A DNA stretch of 33,238 nt, taken from assembly GCA_039935415.1 (NCBI GenBank), contig JBDTKH010000031.1:1-33238 (forward strand), written 5' to 3'. Shown here one piece after another: positions 8,586 to 15,690 of this stretch. Under the pieces are notes generated by a model. It did no database searches and was not told the origin of the DNA. It was given only the letters and a program-made list of their open reading frames with translations. The DNA comes from Palsa-870 sp039935415. Lineage in GTDB: Bacteria > Chloroflexota > Dormibacteria > Dormibacterales > Dormibacteraceae. The translations under genes and the position numbers were made by a program. The number at the start of each line of letters is the position of its first letter. Within the stretch, counting starts at the first letter, position 1.

Positions 8586-9646
8586 ATCCCGGGGAACTGC
8601 CCGGTCGCGATCCGCTGGATGTCCAGGAAGCTGATCACCGCGGCCAGCGCCAGCAAGGCGACCAGCCCGAAGCGCTGGAAGTTCAGCTCGCTCGTGCGGT
8701 CGAACGGGCGCCGCCGGACGACTTCGATCAGCACAACGACGATGCGCCCGCCGTCGAGGGCGAGCAGCGGCAGCAGGTTGGTGAAGCCGAGCGCGACCGA
8801 CAGGAGCGCGACCAGGAAGATGTAGGTGGGCGGGCCCTGGCTCACCGAGTCGGCCGTGATCTTGGCGATCCCGATCGGCCCCGTCAGCCCATCAGGCCCG
8901 AGCAGCCCTCCCTTCACGTGGCCCGTGACCAGCGACCCGAGGCCGCCCACGATCCCGCCCACGGCCACGAATGGGAACGTGACTCCGTCGGTCACGGCGG
9001 TCTGCACCGTGAAGAGCTGCCTCGGGATGCCCAGGCCGACCTTGCACTGGCCCTGGTCGCAGCTCGGCGTGACCACGTACGTGAAAGGCCGCCCGTTGCC
9101 GTGGACGCCGCTCAGGGTCAGTGGCTGGCCAGGTTCGGCCTGCTCTTCCTGCACGATCAAGCCGGGGCTGTTGAACGGCTTTCCGTTGACCGATCGGATG
9201 CTGTCGCCGGCCTGAATCCCAGCCGCCGCGGCCGGCGAACCGGCCATCACGTTGAAGACCTTGCCCGGGTCCGAGTTGAGCTGAGTCAGCCCGAAACCCG
9301 TGATCAGCAGCATGGCGACGACGAAGTTCGCCGCCGGGCCGCCGGCGAGGATCAGGATCCGCTGCCAGGCGGGCTTGGCGTGAAAGCCGTTGAGATCGTC
9401 GAAATCGCCCCCCTCCATTCCACCCATCCGGACGTAGCCCAGGATCGGGAACGCCCTCAGCGCGTACAGCGTGCCGCCGCGGGTGAACGACCAGAGCTTG
9501 GCCCCCGCGCCGATCGAGAACTCAATCACGCGGACCTTGAAGAGCTTGGCGAACAGGAAGTGGCCGCCCTCGTGCGGCGCGATCAGGAGGAGGAACATGC
9601 CTCCGACGCCGACCACGTAGAGAAGTGGGGTGAGCAGCTGGCTCAT
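8579..9646 (-). CDS. rseP: Site-2 intramembrane metalloprotease RseP/MmpA
   Basis: Zinc protease that cuts membrane-embedded anti-sigma factors or signal-peptide remnants. The 355-residue protein has HEGGH (HExxH) in the first membrane segment, then the FSIGAGAKLWSF block and a GYVRMGGMEGGD segment. A PDZ domain occupies about residues 130-200 (AAGIQAGDSIRSVNG). The second zinc site is NLLPLLALDGGRIV near the C-terminus, with Leu where Pro is common. A final hydrophobic helix follows. The ATG at 9646 lies 3 nt after the predicted start of a TAGATT box and has a GGGAG very close, so the start region is ambiguous in mode but not in position. Between dxr and ispG, the conserved order. Confidence 0.94.
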   Translation of the reverse strand: MSQLLTPLLYVVGVGGMFLLLIAPHEGGHFLFAKLFKVRVIEFSIGAGAKLWSFTRGGTLYALRAFPILGYVRMGGMEGGDFDDLNGFHAKPAWQRILILAGGPAANFVVAMLLITGFGLTQLNSDPGKVFNVMAGSPAAAAGIQAGDSIRSVNGKPFNSPGLIVQEEQAEPGQPLTLSGVHGNGRPFTYVVTPSCDQGQCKVGLGIPRQLFTVQTAVTDGVTFPFVAVGGIVGGLGSLVTGHVKGGLLGPDGLTGPIGIAKITADSVSQGPPTYIFLVALLSVALGFTNLLPLLALDGGRIVVVLIEVVRRRPFDRTSELNFQRFGLVALLALAAVISFLDIQRIATGQFPGIH

Positions 9647-9655
9647 TTCTCCCTC

Positions 9656-9661
9656 AATCTA
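9656..9661 (-). promoter_or_regulatory. TAGATT box upstream of rseP
   Basis: TAGATT ends 9 nt before the rseP ATG, giving a 3-nt leader if used as a -10 box. It may allow rseP-ispG-proS expression independent of dxr. No -35 box was recognised. Confidence 0.3.
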
Positions 9662-9688
9662 CCGGACTACCACCCCGCGGGAGCCCCA

Positions 9689-9727
9689 CGAACTCAGAGG
9701 CTGCGTCGTGAGTTCGCGGGGACCCCT
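9689..9727. repeat. Family A repeat with hairpin, copy 1
   Basis: CGAACTCA (9689-9696) pairs perfectly with TGAGTTCG (9709-9716) across a 12-nt loop containing CTGCGTCG. The right arm continues into CGCGGGGACCCCT (9715-9727). It lies in the dxr-rseP gap and reaches the dxr stop codon. Confidence 0.65.
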
Positions 9728-10871
9728 ACCTCGGAGGATGCGCCTTGAGTTCGCGGGGACCCCTCAGGATGTCAGCCACATACCCCCTAGCCCAACGGTC
9801 GGCTTCGAGGATGTCTTGCAGGCTGTCGCCGCCGCCGGGGAAGGCCTCGAGCGCCAGCTCCACCGTTCGCACGATCCCACTGAATGTGATCTCACGGTCA
9901 AGGAAGGCGGCGACCGCCTCCTCGTTGGCGGCGTTCAGCACGGCGGGCCGCCCGTGGCCGGCGTCGGCCGCCTCGCGCGCCAGCCGCACGCTGGGAAAGC
10001 GGGCCTCGTCGAGGGCGTAGAACTCCAGTCCGCTCAGCTCCTCGAGTCGCGTCGGAGGCACCGCGCCGCCGAGCCGGTCGGGGTAGCCGAGGGCGACGGC
10101 GATCGGCAGCCGCATGTCAGGTCGGCCGAGCTGGGCCTTGATCGAGCCGTCCACGAACTCGACCATCGAGTGCACCACGCTCTGCGGGTGGATGCAGACG
10201 GTCACCTGCTCCAGCGGAACGCCGAACAGGTGATGCGCCTCGATCACCTCGAGCCCCTTGTTCATCAGCGTCGCCGAGTCCACGGTGACCTTTGGACCCA
10301 TCGACCATTTCGGGTGATTGAGCGCCTGCTCGACCGTCACGCTGTCCAGGTCCAGCTCCGGATGGGCCCAGAACGGCCCCCCGCTCGCCGTGATGACGAG
10401 GCGCCGGATCGAATCTCGGCGTTCGCCCCACAGGCACTGCCAGATGGCGCTGTGCTCGGAATCGACCGGGCGGATGCCGCGCTCGCCGGCCGCGCGCATG
10501 ACCAGCTCGCCAGCGATGACCAAGACCTCCTTGGTCGCCAGCGCCACCTCCTTGCCTGACTTCAGGGCGGCCAGCGTGGGCGCCAGCGCGCGCGCCCCGG
10601 GAATGGCGACGACGACCACGTCGCAGCGCGGATCTGTGACCATCGCCTCGACCCGGGCATCGAAATCGGGGTCTCCGGCCTGGCCCCGCACCACGTGATC
10701 GGCCTCACGTTGAGTGGTCCGGCGGCCCTCGGTGATGCCGAACAGGCGCAGCCGCGCGGGATTCCGATCGATCACGTCCAGCGTCTGGCGGCCGATGGAC
10801 CCGGTCGCGCCGAGCACAGCAACGTTGATCGGACGGTTCAGGGGCCCCCGCACACTCACGGCGAGCCGCAC
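9726..10871 (-). CDS. dxr: 1-deoxy-D-xylulose 5-phosphate reductoisomerase
   Basis: Second step of the MEP pathway, DXP to MEP with NADPH. The 381 residues match the family. Visible are the NADPH motif GATGSIGRQTLDVI, KEVALATKE, the substrate and metal motifs DSEHSAIWQCL, ITASGGPFW and MGPKVTVDSATLMNKGLEVI, and a C-terminal helical domain (VLNAANEEAVAAFL). The GTG start at 10871 has AGAGGA about 7 nt upstream. The last dozen residues (RGPRELKAHPPR) are encoded by a copy of the family A repeat (9746-9764), so the normal C-terminus may have been replaced or extended by repeat sequence. Sits between cdsA and rseP. Confidence 0.96.
   Translation of the reverse strand: MRLAVSVRGPLNRPINVAVLGATGSIGRQTLDVIDRNPARLRLFGITEGRRTTQREADHVVRGQAGDPDFDARVEAMVTDPRCDVVVVAIPGARALAPTLAALKSGKEVALATKEVLVIAGELVMRAAGERGIRPVDSEHSAIWQCLWGERRDSIRRLVITASGGPFWAHPELDLDSVTVEQALNHPKWSMGPKVTVDSATLMNKGLEVIEAHHLFGVPLEQVTVCIHPQSVVHSMVEFVDGSIKAQLGRPDMRLPIAVALGYPDRLGGAVPPTRLEELSGLEFYALDEARFPSVRLAREAADAGHGRPAVLNAANEEAVAAFLDREITFSGIVRTVELALEAFPGGGDSLQDILEADRWARGYVADILRGPRELKAHPPR
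9746..9764. repeat. Family A repeat, copy 2 (inside the dxr 3' end)
   Basis: TGAGTTCGCGGGGACCCCT is identical over 19 bp to 9709-9727, spaced 37 bp apart. It is read as the C-terminal codons of dxr. Confidence 0.7.
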
Positions 10872-10899
10872 GGCGGGTCCTCTGAGCTTGTGGTGATCC

Positions 10900-11745
10900 T
10901 CATGTGATCAGATGGAACAGCACCGCGTAGAAGTACACGAGGATCGGGGGAAACAGGATGGAGTCAAGACGATCGAGCACGCCCCCGTGGCCCGGTATCA
11001 GGTGCGAGGAGTCTTTGACCTCCGCGATGCGCTTCATCTGAGACTCCACAAGATCGCCCAACAGCGCGCTGATGCCCACCAGGAGGCCGATCAAGATTCC
11101 GTGAATCGGCGAAATCCCAAGGACGCCGCTGACCCCTAAGAGCATCACGACGGTTGCGCCGATCACGCCCGCGACCGCGCCCTCGACCGTCTTGCGTGGG
11201 CTGATCGCCGGAAACAACGGATGGCGGCCTATCCGACTGCCGACCAGCAGCGCGGCGGTATCGCTGACCACCACCGCGAAGATCGTGAAGAGAGCCCAGA
11301 CGAGGCCGCTCGGCTTCGAGGTATAGAGAAGCAGGTAGTAGTTGAACGGCATGCCGATGTACAGCGCGCCGGCGAGGCCCATCGCCCACCGGCCCAGGCC
11401 CTGGCGCCGGCCGGGCACGAACAGGAACGCAGCGAGTCCGCCCACCAGCGAGAGCGACAGGACGATGTTGACGTCGACGTGCTTCAAGATCGTTCCGCTG
11501 TAGGCGAAGAAGGCGCCGAGCGGGAACAACAGCCAGCTCGGGGCGCGGGAGCCCATGCCGTCCGAGAGCCCGCGGAACTCCCACAGCGCAAGGCTCCCGA
11601 GCAGGAACACGAGGATATAGGCGCCATACGTGCCGGCGAGTACGAGTCCGATCACCACCGCGAGGATCACAAAAGCGCTGAGGATGCGGACCATCAGCGG
11701 GCTGGGCCTCCACCCACGGATCAACGGCGGAGTTTGCGTCGTCAT
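10900..11745 (-). CDS. cdsA: Phosphatidate cytidylyltransferase (CDP-diglyceride synthase)
   Basis: Makes CDP-diacylglycerol from phosphatidate and CTP for phospholipid synthesis, in the cytoplasmic membrane. The protein of 281 residues is rich in hydrophobic segments (about eight). Near the C-terminus it carries the family signature SQMKRIAEVKDSSHLIPGHG followed by GVLDRLDS, with the key Lys, Arg and Asp residues present. The ATG at 11745 overlaps the uppS stop (ATGA), indicating translational coupling. The dxr gene follows after 28 nt. Confidence 0.95.
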   Translation of the reverse strand: MTTQTPPLIRGWRPSPLMVRILSAFVILAVVIGLVLAGTYGAYILVFLLGSLALWEFRGLSDGMGSRAPSWLLFPLGAFFAYSGTILKHVDVNIVLSLSLVGGLAAFLFVPGRRQGLGRWAMGLAGALYIGMPFNYYLLLYTSKPSGLVWALFTIFAVVVSDTAALLVGSRIGRHPLFPAISPRKTVEGAVAGVIGATVVMLLGVSGVLGISPIHGILIGLLVGISALLGDLVESQMKRIAEVKDSSHLIPGHGGVLDRLDSILFPPILVYFYAVLFHLIT

Positions 11746-12470
11746 CGGGCAGACGCCTGTGCGTGAGTCTCGTCTTCTGGACGGCCGCCAAAGCGCCTGA
11801 CGCGAGCGGCGTAATCGGCGAGCGCCGCCTTCAGGTCGTCGACGTCGAAGTCAGGCCACAGCGTGTCGGTGACGAGCATCTCGGAGTACGCGGATTGCCA
11901 CAGGAGGAAGTTGCTCACCCGCTTTTCGCCGGCCGTCCTGATGATGAGGTCGGGGTCGGGCAGGCCCGGATTGTAGAGACGCGATGCGATCGCCGCCTCG
12001 TCCACGTCACCGGCAAGCACGCCATCGGCGACGAGCTTCCTCACAGCGTCAACGATCTCGGCCCGTCCGCCGTAGTTGAGGCACACGTTGAGCACGCCGT
12101 TCGTGTTGGCTGCCGTGCGCGCCATCGCTTCGTCGATCCGCTCACGCATGCGTGCCGAGAGCTCGTCGCGGCGCCCGCTGACGACGATGCGGACGCCTCG
12201 GCGGTGCATCTCATCGATCTCTCGCAGCATCGTCTCGTGGAACAGACGCATCAGGGCTCGGACCTCCGCTCGCGGCCTGGCCCAGTTCTCAGTGGAGAAC
12301 GCGTACACGGAGAGGACCTTCACCCCGAGCTGCTCGCAGCCTTCGAGCGCGCGTTTGATCGCGCGCACGCCGGCGCGGTGGCCGAAGCTCGCAGGCCTGC
12401 CGCGGCGCCGGGCCCAGCGCCCGTTGCCGTCCATGATGATCCCGATGTGGCGGGGGATCGGAGATTCCAA
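11742..12470 (-). CDS. uppS: Isoprenyl (undecaprenyl) diphosphate synthase, cis-prenyltransferase
   Basis: Condenses isopentenyl diphosphate units into the long cis-polyprenyl diphosphate used as cell-wall carrier lipid. The 242-residue protein has the family N-terminus PRHIGIIMDGNGRWARRRG with the catalytic Asp, then YAFSTENWARP and the C-terminal block DPDLIIRTAGEKRVSNFLLW. This last carries RTAGE where RTGGE or RTSGE is usual. The TTG start at 12470 is set by the N-terminal alignment; there is no Shine-Dalgarno sequence and a TACGCT box ends 10 nt upstream. First gene of the uppS-proS run. Confidence 0.95.
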   Translation of the reverse strand: MESPIPRHIGIIMDGNGRWARRRGRPASFGHRAGVRAIKRALEGCEQLGVKVLSVYAFSTENWARPRAEVRALMRLFHETMLREIDEMHRRGVRIVVSGRRDELSARMRERIDEAMARTAANTNGVLNVCLNYGGRAEIVDAVRKLVADGVLAGDVDEAAIASRLYNPGLPDPDLIIRTAGEKRVSNFLLWQSAYSEMLVTDTLWPDFDVDDLKAALADYAARVRRFGGRPEDETHAQASAR

Positions 12471-12480
12471 GTGTCCCGAA

Positions 12481-12513
12481 AGCGTACCGACTGCCGCTAA
12501 ACCTGGCTTTAGC
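12481..12513 (-). promoter_or_regulatory. Putative uppS promoter with operator-like palindrome
   Basis: On the minus strand TACGCT (12486-12481) gives a predicted start at 12474 and a 4-nt leader. Ten bases upstream lies GCTAAA-N6-TTTAGC (12496-12513), a perfect 6-6-6 inverted repeat overlapping the expected -35 region. Confidence 0.45.
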
Positions 12514-12536
12514 TGTCCCTAGCTTGGCTGGGGCGG

Positions 12537-12551
12537 CTGGGTTTCACCCAG
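12537..12551. other. Small perfect hairpin in the uppS-frr gap
   Basis: CTGGGT-TTC-ACCCAG, a 6-bp stem. The 227-bp gap (12471-12697) holds this, the uppS promoter and the frr-side hairpins; no ORF or tRNA was found. Confidence 0.35.
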
Positions 12552-12633
12552 TCGCAACTTTGTCTTCGCCACTCCAAGCGCCGCCTGGACTGACTACCTG
12601 GTTAAGTCCCAACCGTATACCGGAAAGAGAGCA

Positions 12634-12692
12634 GCGCCTGCGGCGAAGCCGCACGCGCGATGAGAGGAAACCACTCTGGGGTTTCCTCTCAT
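12634..12692 (-). terminator. Two tandem hairpins downstream of frr (likely operon end)
   Basis: The first hairpin after the frr stop is a perfect 13-bp stem, ATGAGAGGAAACC (12660-12672) with GGTTTCCTCTCAT (12680-12692) and a 7-nt loop. The second is GCGC-C-TGCGGC-GAA-GCCGCA-C-GCGC (12634-12658), with one C-C mismatch. No U-tract follows either, so termination may rely on Rho or the hairpins may protect the 3' end. Confidence 0.5.
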
Positions 12693-12697
12693 ACCTC

Positions 12698-13255
12698 CTA
12701 GACTTCCATCACTTCGGATTCCTTCCGGCCCGCGAGGGCGTCGACCTTTTCGATCTGGCTTTCGGTGATCTTCTGCAAGCGTGAATGTGCGCGCTTTGAC
12801 TCGTCCTCGGGCACGTCGCCCGCCTTCTGCATCTGGTCGACGCGGTGGATCTCGTCACGCCGCACGTTGCGGATCGCGACGCGGGCGTCCTCCGCCTTCG
12901 CACGCACGAGCTTGACGAACTCGCGCCGCCTCTCCTCGTTCAGGGGCGGGATCGGCACCCGGATCACCTGGCCGTCGCTGGCGGGGTTGAGACCCTGCTC
13001 GCCCGACCGCAGCGCCTTCTCCACCGCCGCCATCTGGCTCTTGTCGTACACCTGGACCACAAGCAGGCGAGGCTCGGGCGCGCTGATCTGCGCCAGCTGG
13101 TTCAGGGGCGTCGGGGTCCCGTAGTACGGGACCATGATCTTGTCGATCAGGGCCGGGTTCGCGCGGCCGGTGCGAATGGTCGACAGCTCGGCAGCGAAGT
13201 GGTCCACCGACTTGGCCATCTTCGACTCTGCATCGCGAAGCACAGGGTCGATCAA
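12698..13255 (-). CDS. frr: Ribosome recycling factor
   Basis: Splits post-termination ribosomes together with EF-G. The 185 residues match the family throughout: the STIRTGRANPALIDKIMVPYYG segment is nearly canonical, as are PLNQLAQISAPEPR, IRVPIPPLNEERRREFVKLV and the C-terminal helix with VRRDEIHRVDQM. The TTG start at 13255 overlaps the pyrH stop (TTGA), so translation is coupled. Last gene of rpsB-tsf-pyrH-frr. Confidence 0.97.
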   Translation of the reverse strand: MIDPVLRDAESKMAKSVDHFAAELSTIRTGRANPALIDKIMVPYYGTPTPLNQLAQISAPEPRLLVVQVYDKSQMAAVEKALRSGEQGLNPASDGQVIRVPIPPLNEERRREFVKLVRAKAEDARVAIRNVRRDEIHRVDQMQKAGDVPEDESKRAHSRLQKITESQIEKVDALAGRKESEVMEV

Positions 13256-13980
13256 CTGACGGCTCCGACCAGCGTGCCGATCTCCTCTCCCATCACGACG
13301 CGCTCGATGTTGCCCGGCTCGAGTAGGTTGAAGACGATGATCGGCACGTCGTTGTCCATGCAGAGGGTCAGCGCAGTGTTGTCCATCACCTCGATGCCTC
13401 GGTTGAGGACTTCCAGGTAGCCGAGGTGCTCGAACTTCACGGCAGTCGGGTCGCGCTTGGGATCGGCCGTGTAGACACCGTCCACCTTCGTCGCCTTCAG
13501 GATCACGTCTGCCTCGATCTCGACCGCGCGCAGGGCGGCAGTCGTGTCGGTGGTGAAGTACGGGTTACCTGTGCCGGCGGCCAGGATCACCACGCGGCCC
13601 TTCTCCAGGTGCCGCACCGCCCGCCGCCGGATGTAGGGCTCGGCCACCTGCGGCATCTGGATCGCTGTCATCGTTCGGGCTGGGATGCCTGTCCGCTCGA
13701 GCGCGTCCTGGAGCGCCAACGAGTTGATCACCGTCGCGAGCATGCCCATGTAATCGCCAGTCGCGCGATCAAACCCCCGCTCGCTGGCGGCGAGGCCGCG
13801 GAAGATATTGCCGCCACCGACGACGACCGCCGTCTGGACGCCCATCTCGTGCACGCGCTTGACCTGGCCCGCGATCGTCTGCACGACCTCGAGGTCTATG
13901 CCGTAGTCTCGTGCGCCGCCAAGCGCCTCGCCGCTCAGCTTGAGCAGGATGCGGTTGTACTTCGGGGATCGGTCTCCCAT
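13252..13980 (-). CDS. pyrH: Uridylate kinase (UMP kinase)
   Basis: Phosphorylates UMP to UDP with ATP in pyrimidine nucleotide synthesis; bacterial hexameric amino-acid-kinase fold. About 242 residues with ILLKLSGEALGG at the N-terminus, VVVGGGNIFRG, ATVINSLALQDALE, GTGNPYFTTDTTAALRA and ATKVDGVYTADPK. The ATG at 13980 was chosen because it gives the normal length; an ATG at 14028 would add 16 residues and overlap tsf. No clear ribosome-binding site precedes it. The stop overlaps the frr start. Confidence 0.96.
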   Translation of the reverse strand: MGDRSPKYNRILLKLSGEALGGARDYGIDLEVVQTIAGQVKRVHEMGVQTAVVVGGGNIFRGLAASERGFDRATGDYMGMLATVINSLALQDALERTGIPARTMTAIQMPQVAEPYIRRRAVRHLEKGRVVILAAGTGNPYFTTDTTAALRAVEIEADVILKATKVDGVYTADPKRDPTAVKFEHLGYLEVLNRGIEVMDNTALTLCMDNDVPIIVFNLLEPGNIERVVMGEEIGTLVGAVS

Positions 13981-13999
13981 CGTGTTGTTGACGATCAGA

Positions 14000-14611
14000 C
14001 TATGACTCTCTGACGTTGTAGCGCGCAAACCGGCGGACCGTGATGTTCTCCTGCAGCCTGGAGATGTTCTCCGCGATCAGCTGCTCCACGGTGTGGGTCG
14101 GCTCCCGGAAGTACGACTGCTCCAGCAAGCAGTTCTGTTTCAGAAAGTTCTCGACCTGGCTCTCCACGATCTTGGGGATGATCTGCTCGGGCTTGCCGTC
14201 CTGGAGCGCCTTCGCCTCGTAGACGGTCCTCTCGGAGACGAGGACATCGTCGGGCACGTCTTCGCGCGAGACCCACCGCGGCTCGTACCCGGCGACCTGC
14301 AGGGCGAGCTCCCTGGCCAGCTTGCGGAAGTCGGCGCCCTTGGCGACGAAGTCCGTCTCGCAGCTGACCTCGATCAGCACGCCGACCTGGGGCGGGAAAC
14401 CGTCACCGGTGCTGTGCAGGTACGCCTCGACGACACCCTGGCCGGTCGCCCGGCCCGCGCGCTTGCTGGCCTTCGCGATCCCTTTCTCGCGCAGGATCGT
14501 GTACGCCTTCCCGAGGTCGCCCTCAGCCTCCTCGAGCGCGACCTTGCAGTCCATCATCCCCGCGCCCGACATCTCGCGGAGCTGCTTGATCAGGTCCATC
14601 GGCACCGTCAT
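14000..14611 (-). CDS. tsf: Translation elongation factor Ts (short form)
   Basis: Guanine-nucleotide exchange factor for EF-Tu. About 203 residues, the short type seen in Thermus, Chloroflexota and many others rather than the roughly 280-residue E. coli form. It has the N-terminal UBA-like motif (IKQLREMSGAGMMDCKVALE), GIAKASKRAGRATGQG, the EF-Tu contact motif CETDFVAKGADF and a C-terminal helix. The ATG at 14611 shares one base with the rpsB stop (TGATG), so it is coupled to rpsB; GAGGAGG within the rpsB end could act as ribosome-binding site. Confidence 0.96.
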   Translation of the reverse strand: MTVPMDLIKQLREMSGAGMMDCKVALEEAEGDLGKAYTILREKGIAKASKRAGRATGQGVVEAYLHSTGDGFPPQVGVLIEVSCETDFVAKGADFRKLARELALQVAGYEPRWVSREDVPDDVLVSERTVYEAKALQDGKPEQIIPKIVESQVENFLKQNCLLEQSYFREPTHTVEQLIAENISRLQENITVRRFARYNVRES

Positions 14612-15462
14612 CACTTGCGGACCTCCTCGTCGTCGGCGGTCCGCCCGATGAACTCCTCCTCCGACACAGTCGGCAGGAAGTCGTCCTCGTCCTCGAGGTA
14701 CTCCTCGATCTCTTCGTACCGCGGGGTCTCGAGGAACTCGCGATCCTCGACCTCGGGCAGGATCTCGCCGCGAGCCTGGGCTTCCTGGCGGCCTTCCTGG
14801 CACGCGTCGGCGATCTTTCCCGTGAGCAGCTTGACGGCGCGGATGGCGTCGTCGTTGCCGGGGATCACGTAGGTGATGAGGTCCGGGTCGCAATTGGAGT
14901 CCGTGATCGCGACGACCGGGATCTTTAACCGGTTCGCCTCCGTGACCGCGATGTGCTCCTTGCGCGGGTCGACGACGTACACGGCGCCGGGCAGGCGCTT
15001 CATGTCGGCGATCCCGTCAAAGTGGAACATCAGCCGGTCGAGCTCGTCCTGGAGCCGCTTGGCCTCCTTCTTTGCCATCTGCTCGAACTGGCCTTCCTGC
15101 TGCATCTTGCGCAGCTCCTGGAGGCGCTCGATGCGCTTCTTCACCGTGCTGAAGTTGGTCAGCATGCCACCCATCCAGCGCCGGTTGACGAAGTACATGC
15201 CACAGCGGGCCGCTTCGGTCTGGATGGTCTCCTGCGCCTGCTTCTTGGTGCCGACGAACAGCACCGGGCGTCCGCTCGCGGCAGTGGCGCGCACGAAGTC
15301 CCACGCCTCGTCCAGCAGCTTGACGGTCTTCTGCAGGTCGATGATGTGGATGCCGTTGCGGGCTGTGAAGATGTACGTCTTCATCTTTGGGTTCCAGCGG
15401 CTGGTCTGATGCCCGAAATGGACACCTGCCTCCAGCAGCTGCTTCAAGGTCACCTGAGCCAC
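14611..15462 (-). CDS. rpsB: 30S ribosomal protein S2
   Basis: Small-subunit protein needed for S1 docking and 30S assembly. About 283 residues with LLEAGVHFGHQTSRWNPKM at the N-terminus, ARNGIHIIDLQKT, NRRWMGGMLTNF, DRLMFHFDGI and DPRKEHIAVTEANRLKIPV. The GTG at 15462 is chosen because GGGAGG lies 9 nt upstream and the protein then begins at the conserved VTLKQLLEAG. The C-terminus carries a strongly acidic tail of about 55 residues (EEIEEYLEDEDDF) beyond the core. First gene of rpsB-tsf-pyrH-frr. Confidence 0.97.
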   Translation of the reverse strand: MAQVTLKQLLEAGVHFGHQTSRWNPKMKTYIFTARNGIHIIDLQKTVKLLDEAWDFVRATAASGRPVLFVGTKKQAQETIQTEAARCGMYFVNRRWMGGMLTNFSTVKKRIERLQELRKMQQEGQFEQMAKKEAKRLQDELDRLMFHFDGIADMKRLPGAVYVVDPRKEHIAVTEANRLKIPVVAITDSNCDPDLITYVIPGNDDAIRAVKLLTGKIADACQEGRQEAQARGEILPEVEDREFLETPRYEEIEEYLEDEDDFLPTVSEEEFIGRTADDEEVRK

Positions 15463-15489
15463 GTTTGATTGCCTCCCTGTTGAACTTCC

Positions 15490-15535
15490 GCCCGGTTCCG
15501 GCCTTCTTTTGAAGGACAGGGGCATTGCCCCGGGC
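15490..15535 (-). promoter_or_regulatory. Structured rpsB leader, possible S2 autoregulatory RNA
   Basis: On the minus strand GCCCGG (15535-15530) can pair with CCGGGC (15495-15490), enclosing CCTTC-AAAA-GAAGG (15515-15502). An alternative stem GGGGC/GCCCC (15531-15519) competes with the outer helix. The rpsB ribosome-binding site follows just downstream. Several bacteria regulate rpsB by S2 binding to its leader; whether this is such an element is inference. Confidence 0.4.
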
Positions 15536-15567
15536 GTGCTAACTCAGTCGAGTGGACTGGCTCGCTG

Positions 15568-15573
15568 AGTATA
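15568..15573 (-). promoter_or_regulatory. Putative rpsB operon -10 box (TATACT)
   Basis: TATACT on the minus strand would start an RNA near 15561, giving a leader of about 100 nt before the rpsB GTG, consistent with the structured element. The -35 region is weak. Confidence 0.45.
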
Positions 15574-15595
15574 CCCACTCCGATTCATGGCTAAT

Positions 15596-15680
15596 CCCAC
15601 TACCCCCACCCGCGCCTAGCGACGCGACCTCCCCGCATGGCGGGGAGGTGAAAGCGCGATCTCCCCGCATGGCGGGGAGG
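15596..15680. repeat. Dispersed repeat family B with two tandem hairpins
   Basis: CTCCCCGCATGGCGGGGAGG occurs twice (15629-15648 and 15661-15680), a 32-bp period. The first copy forms a 10-bp perfect stem (15627-15649, loop ATG), the second an 8-bp stem. The flank 15598-15626 matches 7366-7393. It lies between the lipoprotein stop and the rpsB promoter and may terminate the former. Confidence 0.65.
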
Positions 15681-15690
15681 GGTGCTCCCA

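Noticed and set aside
8575..8595. ACTAGTGGATCCC resembles a cloning-vector polylinker (SpeI-BamHI), hinting at contamination.
   Set aside because: The match is short and lies between two intact, co-oriented conserved genes whose ends and starts read normally through it; coincidence is more likely.
12520..12640. Possible tRNA or small RNA in the uppS-frr gap because of the GGGTTTCACCC hairpin.
   Set aside because: No cloverleaf, anticodon arm or T-loop consensus could be built around it.
15629..15680. Two 20-bp repeats with 32-bp period as a mini CRISPR array.
   Set aside because: Only two units, self-complementary hairpins, spacer of 12 bp and no cas genes.
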